From positions 1,977 through 15,796 of the forward strand of contig PYST01000483.1 of NCBI GenBank assembly GCA_003049485.1: a DNA stretch of 13,820 nt, read 5' to 3'. This DNA comes from Ophioceras dolichostomum. Lineage: Eukaryota; Ascomycota; Sordariomycetes; Magnaporthales; Ophioceraceae. Every line of letters begins with the position of its first letter. Positions within the stretch are counted from its first letter, which is position 1. This document shows positions 1 through 8,579 of this stretch, piece after piece. The position numbers and the translations under genes are program-made. Below the pieces are notes generated by a model that was not told the DNA's origin, did not search any database, and worked only from the letters and a program-made list of their open reading frames with translations.

Positions 1-22
1 CCCCCCCCCCCCCCCCCCCCCC
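1..22. repeat. Poly-C homopolymer at left end
   Basis: The first 22 bases are all C. The amidase pseudogene runs toward this edge on the minus strand and its expected 3' half is missing, so the run is either a real G/C homopolymer that stopped assembly or an artefact of read ends. The right edge carries a similar run. Confidence 0.95.
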
Positions 23-199
23 GTCATCTTGTAGCCATGAAGTTAGTTGACAATTAGCCCCATACTACATGACCTCGGGGCAGTTTGAACTGTGCCGTCT
101 GCCTAACTTATAAGATAGACCCGAGGCAAGACTCCCAACATCCGCCTAAGGTTGAGGAGGGTGCGAGACCAAAGCTTGGGAGATGGAAAGAGAACTTAC

Positions 200-1213
200 A
201 CAGTGTGCGAGAATAGGATCGCCTGTCCTCACGCCCCCTTCGACATATGCCGACTGTGTTTACCCGCCAACAGGAGACCAACCGGGTGGGATTACACCGG
301 CGCATCTACGTAATTTCGTTGGTATGAGTGTCGGCGGCACCAATTGAGATGTTGCGGGCACTGTCTCTTACTTGTTCGAGCCGAATTCCTGCGACTTGAA
401 AGTCAGGTCTGATCATCTTGGTTACAGATGGTCTCTCTTGGATGGTCGTCCTTACAGATAAGTTCGCCTTCGCCAATATGATGAATCCTTTACGGAGGAG
501 CTGGGGGGAGGATACTTGTTAATCATGATTTGCCCTGCACCAGTAAAGCTCCGCGGGGGAGGAGAAGGGGTGGAGAGATGGGGAGGGCAAGACGCGAGGT
601 TTAACTGTACCATCTCGACCACCTCCGCATTCCTCGCTGGCCGCGCTGAAATCATGGCGTACGACCCCAGCGTGGTCCTCATCCCGAGACTCGGGTCAGC
701 GTTTATCGTATCCTGTTGCGGTGGCACTGTTAGTGGAACTACTGTCGTGCTGCGAGTGGGTGTGGTGAGTGGTTTCAGGGCTTCCTTTACCTTCAGAACA
801 ATGGGGATCCTGTGATACTCGCCACGGAGCTTCCCGGCGGCCCGCTCCGAGTCCAACCTGGCGGCATATGCCAGCACATCGCTCTCAGGGGCCACATCAA
901 CCAGTGCCCGTAGCTTGAGGCCCCTGGCATTATGCCGCTCGATCTGGCGAAGGTGCATGAGAACAAGGTCACGAGATGCCACGCGGCGCTCGTCCAACAG
1001 AATCTTCAGTTCACCCGCCGTCACGCTGAGGAGATCGATATCGTCTGAAGGCCGGTGAGGAACCTGGGTCGTAAGATTTCGCGATCCTGCGCAAGCCATC
1101 TGCGGACCGTCCGGGAGCCAGCCGGCAACGTGGGTATCGCTTGTGTAGTGCTTGGCGCGGACGAAGCCAAAGACTGAGTGGACGCATCCCAGCGTGTATT
1201 TGAAGGCAATCAT
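200..1213 (-). pseudogene. Amidase-signature (AS) family hydrolase, 5' part, one nonsense codon
   Basis: AS enzymes hydrolyse amide bonds with a Ser-cisSer-Lys triad. I read five exons on the minus strand: 1213-791, 712-611, 500-456, 388-372 and 305-200. They are joined by introns 790-713 (GTAAAG...CAACAG), 610-501 (GTACAG...CCCCAG), 455-389 (GTAAGG...GTCGCAG) and 371-306 (GTAAGA...ACGTAG). The spliced product has IPIVLK then DTINADPSLGMRTT (Lys141 fits the catalytic Lys), LGSYAM, NAEVVEMLLRKG, IILAKANLSEFGSNK, GWSPVGG and QSAYVEGGVRTGDPILAH, all in family order. A TAA at 262-260 replaces the Gln of the usual GGQTQS motif. A further donor, GTAAGT, lies at 199-194. The Ser-rich signature that should follow is not recognisable before the poly-C edge. 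The first 55 residues are not family-like, so the true start may be in another exon. The family call is firm; loss of function is likely. Confidence 0.88.
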
Positions 1214-1445
1214 GGAGGCTGCGTTGCCCTCGTGTCGGGACCAGGGTCTCTATGTCGGTCGTCGGATGGAGGCTCGCCTGAATTTAATATGGCCTAGCCC
1301 TACAAGGTACTAGGCGCTCTATGGGGGGTCTATAAATCGATCCCAAAATGCTCTATTTCTGAATCCTTCTCGACGAAACGATCGGGAAATGCCAACTATT
1401 CGGGGAAATAAAAATTAAAATGTTTTGGGGTGTTGAACCACGGTT

Positions 1446-1465
1446 GGGTGCACTTCCGTGCACCC
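1446..1465. repeat. Perfect 8-bp hairpin
   Basis: GGGTGCAC and GTGCACCC face each other across the 4-base loop TTCC. A CACGTG hexamer follows directly at 1465-1470, with another at 1519-1524. This could be a regulatory palindrome in the divergent intergenic region; nothing else supports a role. Confidence 0.4.
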
Positions 1466-2035
1466 ACGTGGACGAGTTGCCTCAGTCACCAAGTCAGCCC
1501 CCTCGACAGACCTCAGGTCACGTGGGCCCCTTGGCATCGCTTACAAAAGCGATTCCTCCGACTCACGCGTAGACTAGCTTTACTCTTCCCTGTACATCAT
1601 CAGAATCAACAGATTGGTTTACCACGCGCGTGTTTGCTTTTTCCCCCTTGAAGCCCAACCAACATGGGGGAAAAAATGTGATCAAAAATTGTGGAAAGGT
1701 ATTGAAACGTTCTTTCCTTTCCCAAGTGTCCTGGAGTGGGCAGGGACGGCTAGGTATGGTGTTTTTACGGGACTTGCTGCGCGGTCGATGGCGAGAGCAA
1801 AGTTCTGGGTGATGATGATGATGCCCTCGCGCCACGATGGCAGCTATGTTCTAATCTTAAGACCGCGCCGAGCCGTCTTCCTACACGGATGTTGCTGTGG
1901 CTGGGGTGAAGGGATGCGGCGCGTCCAGCCCGCCTCTGTAACTCGATTGGCGCCGTGGTACGCCCAGTAGCACACAGTGCGCAAGGTTGGTGGCGGTCAC
2001 GTCGGGAATGGCACTCTGTCGTGCATTGGTCTGGA

Positions 2036-2087
2036 GGGTGGTTGACATATAGAAATTTGGTTCGGGGGGTGGCTGACATGTAGACAT
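2036..2087 (+). repeat. Degenerate 21-bp direct repeat
   Basis: GGGTGGTTGACATATAGAAAT at the start is repeated as GGGTGGCTGACATGTAGACAT at the end, differing at four positions of which three are transitions. The function is unknown. It lies about 150 bases upstream of the ATG at 2230. Confidence 0.45.
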
Positions 2088-2229
2088 AAAAACAAAATGA
2101 GCATTGAACGTTACTGAAGCAATATTTTGGTCCGGCCGTCTGCCTCCATGCCCTATAAGATGGCGACAGCTCGCGAGTGGCGATGGGAAGAATTGAGTGA
2201 GCAAACCGAATCCTTGTGGCGGCAGGACA

Positions 2230-3302
2230 ATGCAGCAACAACATCCGTTTCAACAGTGGCCACAGGGTCCCGGCCCCAACGTGGCCCATCTCCGAAGCGC
2301 ATTCCTGCACGCTCTGTGTGGAAATCCTATCAGCAACCCCCACCATTCCAACGCCCTCCAGACCTGGCTTCTGTACATTCAATCGCAAGTCCTCGAGGGG
2401 GATTGTGCTGACAATACCTGACGCTTCATGGAACACCTTGGCCTCTCCGACCCAGGTTCGGTACCATCCTTGTACAGCTTTCTCCATCTGGTCCTCAACG
2501 GAACTTGGGCGCAACAGCAACCCCAACACCATCAGCATCAACTGCAGCAACTGCAGCCGTCACAACCGGTGCAGCTCCAACAACAGATTGTAACCATCGA
2601 CGGCATCAACGATGCGATTTGTCGAGAGAGAGGCCGGCCCGCTACCCTCGATGCACCAACGCTTCGCGCGGCACGACAGGCCACATTGTGCGCGATGGGT
2701 TGCCTGACACTTTTCTTCCGTTGCGAGCACCATCGGATCCTGATGCATTTTCCCTTGCCTTCAAAGCCCGCCCCCTTCCAGCCGATACGGGTGCGCAGAG
2801 AAGTATCGGCAAGCTGCTCCTGAACTTTGGCGACCACTGGCCACGGCAAGAGACTGCAGGGGGTGGGTTGTTGGTTGCGTCCAACTTGGACTACTTCACA
2901 CTATCGGTGGTAACTCGACTGCAGCTCAACGGCAAGTCTCACTGCGGTCGGTTCGAACCGACGCGGCTTATCGATGAATTCCAGGAGGAGGCGCCAGTAG
3001 ACAACTTTGTTCAGGCGTACCACCCCAGGAAGCTCACCGCACAAATCCTCGAAGACATCACGCGGCTTTCGGCTTCCAATCCGAATCGGCCCAGTGAAAC
3101 GAAGAGCGCCACCGGGTTTCAGACGTGATGGATATTATGCAGGATGAGCATGGAACACTTCATTCAATGTTACCACCAGCCCATCAACCGGCAGTATGAC
3201 CAGTGGCTCAAGTGGAAGTACGGATCGGCCACGACGCACGAAGACCTTAACCGTAACATGGCTCGTGATGGAAATAGAAACAGAATCGTGAAAGCAGCGT
3301 GA
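2230..3302 (+). pseudogene. Unrecognised Gln-rich protein gene, broken
   Basis: I do not recognise the family. The first frame starts at ATG 2230 (MQQQHPFQQWPQGPGPN) and reads to TGA 2419-2421. It continues in the same frame (RFMEHLGLSDPGSVPSLY), then a Gln/His-rich tract (AQQQPQHHQHQLQQLQ) and VTIDGINDAICRERGRPA. Around 2690-2710 the sensible frame changes to one giving LPDTFLPLRAPSDPDAF, LLLNFGDHWPRQ, NLDYFTLSVVTRLQLNGK and LIDEFQEEAPVDNFVQAYH. This frame is interrupted by TGA 3126-3128 and resumes (MSMEHFIQCYHQPINRQYD) to TGA 3300-3302. Together that is about 357 codons with two stops and one frame change. An unrecognised intron could explain the frame change but not both TGAs. An upstream GTG at 2197 in the same frame is not used as a fungal start. 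Confidence 0.5.
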
Positions 3303-3698
3303 AGGCTCCCTGCGTCACTCTCGGTCGCTCTTTGGCGCGAGATAAACTGCCGACGTGGAAGCCCTAGGCCTAGATTTTAGTATTTAAGAGTAGCAATAAC
3401 TTCAGTCATCATAACTTTGCAGTCACCACCAAAACAAACCTGTGGGGAGTGACCCATGCGTCCGTCTAGACCTCGGTAGCATTAGCCACAGGAAGAGATA
3501 CGAATCATTCACAAGCCAGCGTAACCCGGCATGCGAAAGTGTGACAACTCCCTTGGCCCGCGGTTAGGTGAGTCCCAATAATGACTTTCGTTGAAAGCTG
3601 GGAGTTATAAGTACTGCGCCCATTTGCCTCGCATGCCCGCTTACTGACCTCCGTCCGTCGCCCCTTTTTTCACATAACTTTTAAACAGCATAGCGACA
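3303..3698. other. Intergenic region
   Basis: No coding signal is seen. It contains AT-richer patches (TAGTATTTAAGAG near 3376-3388) and ends in a pyrimidine-rich stretch (CCCCTTTTTTCAC, 3661-3673) about 25 bases before the ATG at 3699. That arrangement is common in fungal promoters and 5' leaders. Confidence 0.45.
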
Positions 3699-4701
3699 AT
3701 GTCATCCTATGACCCCGACCCGCGGGTAGTCCGCCTTTGTCTTATCGACGCCAAGCTACCCGACGACGCCGATCAGCCCGTTGACCAGTGTCGGCCCCGC
3801 TGAGCGAAAAATCTATGTGTTCGGGGGAACTTCGGATAGAGGCTACCAGACCTGTAGATCCCTCCACGCGGCGGGCTACAAGGTCGGGGCTACGATTCCC
3901 AAGGGCGCTACAAGCGGTCATGGTCCCACCGGCCACCGAGGTGTGCGATAAGTACGAGGCTTGGAGCTAGAGATATCCGATAATGGCGGTAGCCTCGACA
4001 ATATCATCTTTTCGACATACTACACCGTGGATTTCCCGAGCCTGGAGCCCCAACCTGTCGGCGTGATTCTCGAGCTCGTCACGAACTACTGAAATCAGTT
4101 CCCCAATCGTGACGGGGGCATGAGGAACTCCCTCAATCTGCTGGGCACCCTTCCCGAAGCTACTAACCCCTTCAGCGCAGCGTCAATTGACCCCAACGAC
4201 ATGGACATCTTCGGAGGCAGTTGGACGCCCAACGTGCTGGTGCTCAGGACGGGCCTATTCAAGTTCGACTTAATTATCCAAGGGCGCTCAAGAATCTTTA
4301 CCAGTACCACGGGGGGAGGGACGAGCTGCACCACCTGATCGACCCGACCACTACGATGTGGATAATCACCGACGAGCAATACAGGAGGGAGATCACGGGG
4401 ATTATCGGCCAACTCAAGCCACGCAGGAAAATCATCTACGACCTCTGCGGCTCTTGGGAACGGATCGATGAGGCGATCGTGGGCTGGTCCTCGCCCTCCT
4501 TGCCCATTCTCAGCGGCGACCCATCGATGCCACCAGAGCGCGCCAGAGCGGCGCCACAGCCTCTTTGGAACGTTCGCCCTCTGCGCAGCGCTCCCTCCCA
4601 GCAACGCCTGGGATCCACACATTCCAGGCTTTGTGGAGCAACAGGCCACCGCGGCGCAAGCCGAGGCAGATTGTGCGGAGTTCGGGCTGGATCCATGCTA
4701 A
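3699..4701 (+). pseudogene. Unrecognised gene with Rossmann-like N-terminal glycine turn, broken
   Basis: ATG 3699 gives MSSYDPDPRVVRLCLIDAK. Near 3785 the coding signal moves to another frame that reads RKIYVFGGTSDRGYQTCRSL then HAAGYKVGATIP. This beta-strand plus Gly-rich turn plus helix resembles an NAD(P)-binding fold such as NmrA-like or SDR proteins. The frame has TAA 3949-3951 and TGA 4090-4092 but continues with DNIIFSTYYTVDFPSLE, NSLNLLGTLPEATNPFS and SWTPNVLVLRTGLFKFDL. Near 4275 it changes again to NLYQYHGGRDELHHLIDP and TMWIITDEQYRREITGI, and near 4550 to SLFGTFALCAALPPSNAWD, ending at TGA 4699-4701. Each segment looks protein-like, but I cannot name the family beyond the fold hint. 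Three frame changes and two stops make an intact gene unlikely; some changes could be introns. Confidence 0.4.
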
Positions 4702-4727
4702 GGATAACAGGGGATTTTGGTGCCGAT

Positions 4728-4742
4728 GGATGCTTGGCATCC
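4728..4742. repeat. Short hairpin downstream of a broken gene
   Basis: GGATGC and GCATCC pair across the 3-base loop TTG. It is one of two hairpins sharing the core GATGC/GCATC within 120 bases (see 4824-4845). The role is unknown. Confidence 0.3.
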
Positions 4743-4823
4743 ATATCAGCTGAGTGGAGACCGACCGTATTTCTAGCATATACCAAGCAAATTTTTTACT
4801 GCCCTTCGTCTCTCAATCTCGAG

Positions 4824-4845
4824 GATGCCAAGTAGTATTGGCATC
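4824..4845. repeat. Perfect 8-bp hairpin
   Basis: GATGCCAA and TTGGCATC pair across the 6-base loop GTAGTA. It lies beyond the last coding-like segment of the broken gene, near an A-rich tract (AATAAAAAAAACG, 4867-4879) that could hold a poly(A) signal. A transcript-end or relic-repeat role is possible. Confidence 0.35.
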
Positions 4846-5441
4846 ACACTACTTTGTGCCGTAAAGAATAAAAAAAACGTCTTAAATTTGTTAATCTCTC
4901 CTAGCAAACGGGAAGAGGGCACGCTGATCGCTGATCGAGGACCACGCCGTCCGGTACCGTCTAGTGACAGAACAGTGACGAGGCTGAGATCACGGCACGG
5001 CGGGTGACAGGGGACGGACTCGACGGCAGCATGCGCAACTTGTTCCATACAATCATGTGTCCAGTGCAGGGTGACTCTGCTGTGGTAGTGAAACTGAGGA
5101 AGGGTGGAGTGAGCCGGGACGCCGGACGTCCAGGTACCTTGGTGATGATCGTGAATAGGCAGACCTACGTCCTACCCACGTAAGCCCGAGAAATGGTATC
5201 AAGAGTAACCTTAACCCGACCATGTCATGTTCGCTCAGCTCAGTGACCGACCAGCAGTACCACCTTTGGGGCCATGCCTGGGCCGGGACGTCTGAAAGGT
5301 CGGGTAATTCCTTTCTTTCTTCTTAACTTATCCTCCGGATCTTAACCCTTCTGCTACGCCGGCGCTTGTCCCTTCTCCTGTCACATACGTCTCACCCAAT
5401 CTCGGCCCTGCCCTCTCTATAGCGCTTCGTCTCCGTAGTGC
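4846..5441. other. Intergenic region with pyrimidine tract
   Basis: No gene is supported. A pyrimidine-rich stretch (CCTTTCTTTCTTCTTAACTT, 5310-5329) is typical of fungal promoter or leader sequence and precedes the coding-like remnant on the plus strand. Confidence 0.4.
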
Positions 5442-6094
5442 CAATTCCACGATGGCGCATTGGTACCCAACGACGTTGGCCCGCGTGCCGGGGCGATGAT
5501 GAACGATCGGATGCCACTCGACCAACAGGATCGGACCATAACGGACATGTTGGCACGAAGAGGTTCCGTGATCTAACCGCGCTAGTGCTCCCGTCGGCCT
5601 CGATGACGTGGCGTGGACGCCCGACGCCGTCGTGCTGAAGTCAGGGTTGTGAGAGGCTGGCCTGGTGCACGACGCGCTCGTGGATCTTCACATTTACGAC
5701 GAGAACAACAACTGCCCGCTTAGCTTCGCCATGCCACCGAGCACCCAATGGTGGGTTACTGGGATGAGCAGTTTGTGACAGAGTAGCCAGGGCCGCCGGG
5801 AACTTCGCTCAATTCGCAGCCCGACGCTTTGTCGGGCTTGGCAGCGATTTGGGTGCGGCTGGATCGGTTCATGTCTAGGGCCAGGGGACTTCCTGGAGTG
5901 CCCGCGACATCCCTCTCCCGTTCTGGCGCGATTGCAAGCAGCAAGAAGTGCGAGCTCGGCCTGAAAGCTTTCAGATCCTCTGGTTGTCATCCTCGGAGTT
6001 CGAACTCGCAGCGTGCTAGTGATCAGATCGAAGTTCCGAACACATGCAGTGCGAGATGGTTGCGCGACTGGGAGAGCTGCTGCCTCTCTCCTAA
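5442..6094 (+). pseudogene. Heavily broken coding remnant, family unknown
   Basis: Segments in different plus-strand frames look protein-like. Frame A (5445-5576) gives FHDGALVPNDVGPRAGAMMN and PLDQQDRTITDMLARRG. Frame B (5551-5778) gives VGLDDVAWTPDAVVLKSGL, TGA 5650-5652, then EAGLVHDALVDLHIYDENNN, with an earlier TGA at 5569-5571. A third frame gives TEHPMVGYWDEQFVTE to TAG near 5787. Another frame gives NFAQFAARRFVGLGSDLG, TAG 5876-5878, DIPLPFWRDCKQQEVRARPE and FQILWLSSSEFELAAC, a TAG-TGA pair at 6017-6022, and QCEMVARLGELLPLS to TAA 6092-6094. I recognise no family. The pieces could be one decayed gene or exons of an unusual gene. It ends about 50 bases before the inverted-repeat element. 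Confidence 0.3.
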
Positions 6095-6142
6095 TTTGGA
6101 TCGCGACTTCCCTTAGGCCTCGGCAAATGCCGTAACTGTTGG

Positions 6143-6343
6143 AAAGGCAATGGAAAGGAACAAGCACGCGTGCAAAATACTACTGAATTCTTGTCTCTCT
6201 CTTCCAAAGGAAAGCTATCTGTGCGTTGGTGGGGAGAGCGACCTTATAAAGGCTGCTTGGTAGGTAGATGCCTTAGAAGTTGATGCCTTAGGACTGAGGC
6301 AACAGCTGCCACGTGAGCAGGTACCTACTATGAACCAACAGTA
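6143..6343 (+). repeat. Left inverted repeat
   Basis: Read on the minus strand it matches 8368-8574. Conserved landmarks are TGTTGGTTCAT at the inner end, ACCTGCTCACGTGGCAGC, CCTTTATAAGGTCGCTCTC, CACAGATAGCTTTCC, GAATTCAGTAGTATTTTGC and GCGTGCTTGTTCC toward the outer end. By eye the two copies differ by about nine transitions and four transversions. This copy also has GATGCCTTAG twice, five bases apart, where the right copy has diverged. Confidence 0.85.
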
Positions 6344-6744
6344 ACTGATGCTCCAGGCTCAACCATCTGAAGGAGCCTGGACGGAGAGCACCTCCCCACT
6401 CTGGAGACGGCAAAGAGAGAAAGAAGTACCCGAAAATGGTTTATCGCTCTGACCGGCTAGTTCAAACTCCAGCTTCAGGTTCTTCCAAGACCTGGGACAG
6501 ACCGTTTCCAGCAACCAGCCAAGATCTCCTCCAATCTCGCCTTTTAACATTATCACCTCTCTTTAGCAATAGTAAAACTACATTCAACATCATCGATTTT
6601 CTTCAGCCAATAGCCAAGTTAGCTTCCAACCTGACCATCTTTCTTCTACAAATCCCGCATTCTAGCCTCGTGCCAACCGATACCACACAGCCCCGATCAT
6701 CAGCTGCCAGAGGGACACGCAGACGTCGCCAACTCCTGACAGAC

Positions 6745-7857
6745 ATGTCAACTCCCGTTGCACGCCATTGGGTCTTCGTGGCCGAAACGCTGTCAGCGCC
6801 GGGCTATCTTGCACTGCGCGGTTTCACCCAGGGCTTCACTGAGCTGAGGGACCATCATCTCGCAAAACAAGAGGACGTCGATCTCAGGGTTATTACCGCA
6901 AAGGTTCCGAGAATGTCGTTGCGCTATCACATGTATGCGGCAAGATTAATGGCCCAAAGGAAAAGATACTCCGTAATAGAAGTCAAGAAGGAGGACTACC
7001 AGGACGTAGAGCACCTTGCCGACTCCATGGGGGGCTGCGAAACCCTGTTCCTGACCTATTCCCTCACCCGAGATGGCACAATTAATTTCAAACGCTTCGA
7101 CCGGATTTTGGAGGCGGCGAAGATAGCCCGCATCTGCCGAATCGCCTTTTGCACACAGTTTTCCACGCACCTTTGGGAGGACGACGGCATGCCACCCGAC
7201 ACCGTATTCCGCGTCGCCGAATGGATCCGCACTCATCATTGGGACATGGGGGTGTGTCATCTCTACGCGAAACTGCGCGAGCTCCGCGAGGCGGACGACG
7301 AGGCTCAGTGGCAGCCTACCATTATCATGGTGAGACCGGGATTGATACAGCAGAGCCTGGCTGGAGGCGCATTGAGGCATCTGCATGAAATACACCCGAC
7401 CGATCTCGGAGGGTGCGAGGTTGGATTTCTTGTCGAGCCTAGTACCACAACCTAGGTGGTTTTAGACAGTCACTTCATCGACGATATAAAAGATCTCGCC
7501 CAGAATTTTGCCAAGTACGACGAGGAGAACAAGGAGGGCGCTGTTCTCAACGTCGGTGTTCCCATACTCGGCAGCTCGATGCCGCTCGGCCTGGCCGTCC
7601 AATTCGGCAGAGGGGCGAGGATCGTCAGGCGGTCTTACCTCCTTGATCACGCGCGGCCACCCGATGAGAGGCTTAGACTTTTCCTCTCCGCCTTCACCTG
7701 GCATGGAGGAATACTTCCTCCCATTTCCCCCGCCGAGGATACTGGCGAGCATCCCGTTGAGGATACTGGCGAGCATCCCGTTGAGGATACTGGCGAGCAT
7801 CCCGTTGAGGATACTGGCGAGTATGCCGCCGAGGGCACAGGCGAGTATGCCGCCTGA
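6745..7857 (+). pseudogene. NmrA-like Rossmann protein with one TAG and a repeat tail
   Basis: NmrA-like proteins bind NAD(P) and act as redox sensors or reductases. ATG 6745 (context CAGACATGTC) follows a CT-rich leader, so I prefer it to the in-frame ATG at 6436, whose extra 103 residues are low-complexity. The N-terminus has VFVAETLSAPGYLALRGF in place of the usual GxxGxxG turn. Then come GGCETLFLTYSLTRDGTINF, RILEAAKIARICRIAFCTQF, AEWIRTHHWDMG and WQPTIIMVRPGLIQQSLAG. TAG 7453-7455 interrupts the frame. VVLDSHFIDDIKDLAQNF follows and aligns with the same region of the two related copies at 11835 and 13154, so the real protein extended past the TAG. The C-terminus is five units of an 8-residue repeat (EDTGEHPV) ending in TGA 7855-7857. 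About 370 codons in total. The degenerate glycine turn and the stop suggest a non-functional copy. Confidence 0.65.
7735..7854 (+). repeat. Five-unit 24-bp coding minisatellite
   Basis: Units start with GAGGATACTGGCGAGCATCC and encode EDTGEHPV three times, then EDTGEYAA and EGTGEYAA, followed directly by TGA. The first three units are identical and the last two diverge. All units keep the reading frame of the NmrA-like gene. The tract is also open in a second plus frame (RILASIPL units) and in two minus frames, which inflates apparent ORFs. Confidence 0.95.
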
Positions 7858-8367
7858 GTTACTGGCAGAGATCGTCGCGCTCATGACGACGGGAGGAGAG
7901 AGAGGGGCTTCACTTCTTGTACAAGCCCAGTACAGGGCTTCCCACAACGCGTAAGATGGTTAGTGGTCAGTCACACAGATACACTATCGGAACAGAGAAC
8001 AAGGCTGGATGGCACCTTGCTGTCCCGTACTGTTGCCTCCATCTTCATGTTTTCTTTTTGTTGGACGGAACCGTACTAAGTGCTAAGGGACTAGTCCACC
8101 GCCGTTTTGTGCCACTACAACCAGCTGACTCGAAAGAGGAGGAGTTGACTTGGACGCTTAGTGCTTGGGTGCGGGTTGGGAATGCGACGATGAAGACGGA
8201 CCGAGGTGTTTTCGGTGCGGAATGCTACAGTGGTGGCGGGGCACTGGAGTGGAGGTAGCTGGAATGCTTTGATGAGACGGAGGACTGAAGATGGGAAGGG
8301 GAGCCGGCGCGAGGTGCCGTCGGTTGGACGGGATACCTGCTAATAGCGAGATATTTCATTGAGCGGT
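7858..8367. other. 3' region of the inverted-repeat element, no gene seen
   Basis: No frame here has coding character. It contains the palindrome CTTGTACAAG (7916-7925) overlapping a hairpin AAGCCC-AGTACA-GGGCTT (7923-7940), about 60 bases after the NmrA-like stop, possibly part of a transcript end. The rest shows no repeat or motif I can support. Confidence 0.45.
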
Positions 8368-8574
8368 AGTGTTGGTTCATGGTGAGTACCTGCTCACGTG
8401 GCAGCTGTTGCCTCAGTCCTATGTCATCAACTTCCAAGGCATCTACCTACCAAGCGGCCTTTATAAGGTCGCTCTCTCCACCAATGCACAGATAGCTTTC
8501 CTTTCGAAAAGAGAGACCAGAATTCAGTAGTATTTTGCATGCGTGCTTGTTCCTTTCACCATTGGCCCCCCGAC
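8368..8574 (-). repeat. Right inverted repeat
   Basis: This is the inverted counterpart of 6143-6343. Three of the differences fall at CpG sites (AACGC/AATGC, CACGC/CATGC and AGCGG/AGCAG), as expected from cytosine deamination or a mild RIP-like process. The palindrome CCTTTATAAGG is kept in both copies. Confidence 0.85.
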
Positions 8575-8579
8575 AACTA

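Larger units (their letters stand above)
1214..2229. other. Intergenic region, no supportable gene
   Basis: Reading frames here overlap on both strands, several begin only at TTG or GTG, and none shows a family motif. AT-richer stretches occur at 1321-1430 and 2085-2110. There is a short (GAT)n run at 1811-1823. The region separates the minus-strand amidase from the plus-strand gene starting at 2230, so it probably held divergent promoters, but no TATA box can be assigned with confidence. Confidence 0.5.
6143..8574. mobile_element. Candidate long-TIR DNA transposon (non-autonomous, Pack-MULE-like)
   Basis: Two inverted repeats of about 200 bases, about 92% identical, bound 2.4 kb that contains one NmrA-like gene and no transposase-like frame. 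Long terminal inverted repeats enclosing a host-type gene are known for Mutator-like elements, whose target duplications are typically 8-11 bases. Here AACTGTTGG (6134-6142) and AACTATTGT (8575-8583) flank the repeats with 7 of 9 matches, a weak candidate for a decayed target duplication. The outer ends are soft: similarity is clear to about 6151 and 8558 and weaker beyond. The alternative is a simple inverted duplication of a promoter-like segment. Confidence 0.5.

Noticed and set aside
452..1213. A 253-residue uninterrupted minus-strand protein
   Set aside because: It reads through intron 790-713, which happens to be 78 bases and free of stops, and into intron 610-501. The spliced amidase is clearly better.
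1465..1524. CACGTG hexamers as a bHLH regulatory theme across the window
   Set aside because: Only a handful are present in 13.8 kb, not far from chance expectation, and they are not consistently placed at gene starts.
1614..1970. A 118-residue plus-strand frame and its 90-residue antisense partner
   Set aside because: The plus frame starts at TTG, contains a (GAT)n run read as Met repeats, and neither strand has a motif.
5694..6167. A 157-residue minus-strand frame
   Set aside because: It starts at a GTG inside the left inverted repeat, has no recognisable motif and lies antisense to more protein-like segments.
7735..7854. CRISPR array
   Set aside because: The units are contiguous with no spacers, lie in a coding frame, and the organism is a eukaryote.
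7462..7954. Long frames in other registers over the minisatellite (MLASILNG or RILASIPL units)
   Set aside because: A 24-base repeat without stops leaves several frames open. The NmrA-like frame alone has family support.
7917..8258. A 113-residue plus-strand frame downstream of the NmrA-like gene
   Set aside because: It starts at a non-ATG codon, overlaps the palindromic region, and has no motif or protein-like composition.
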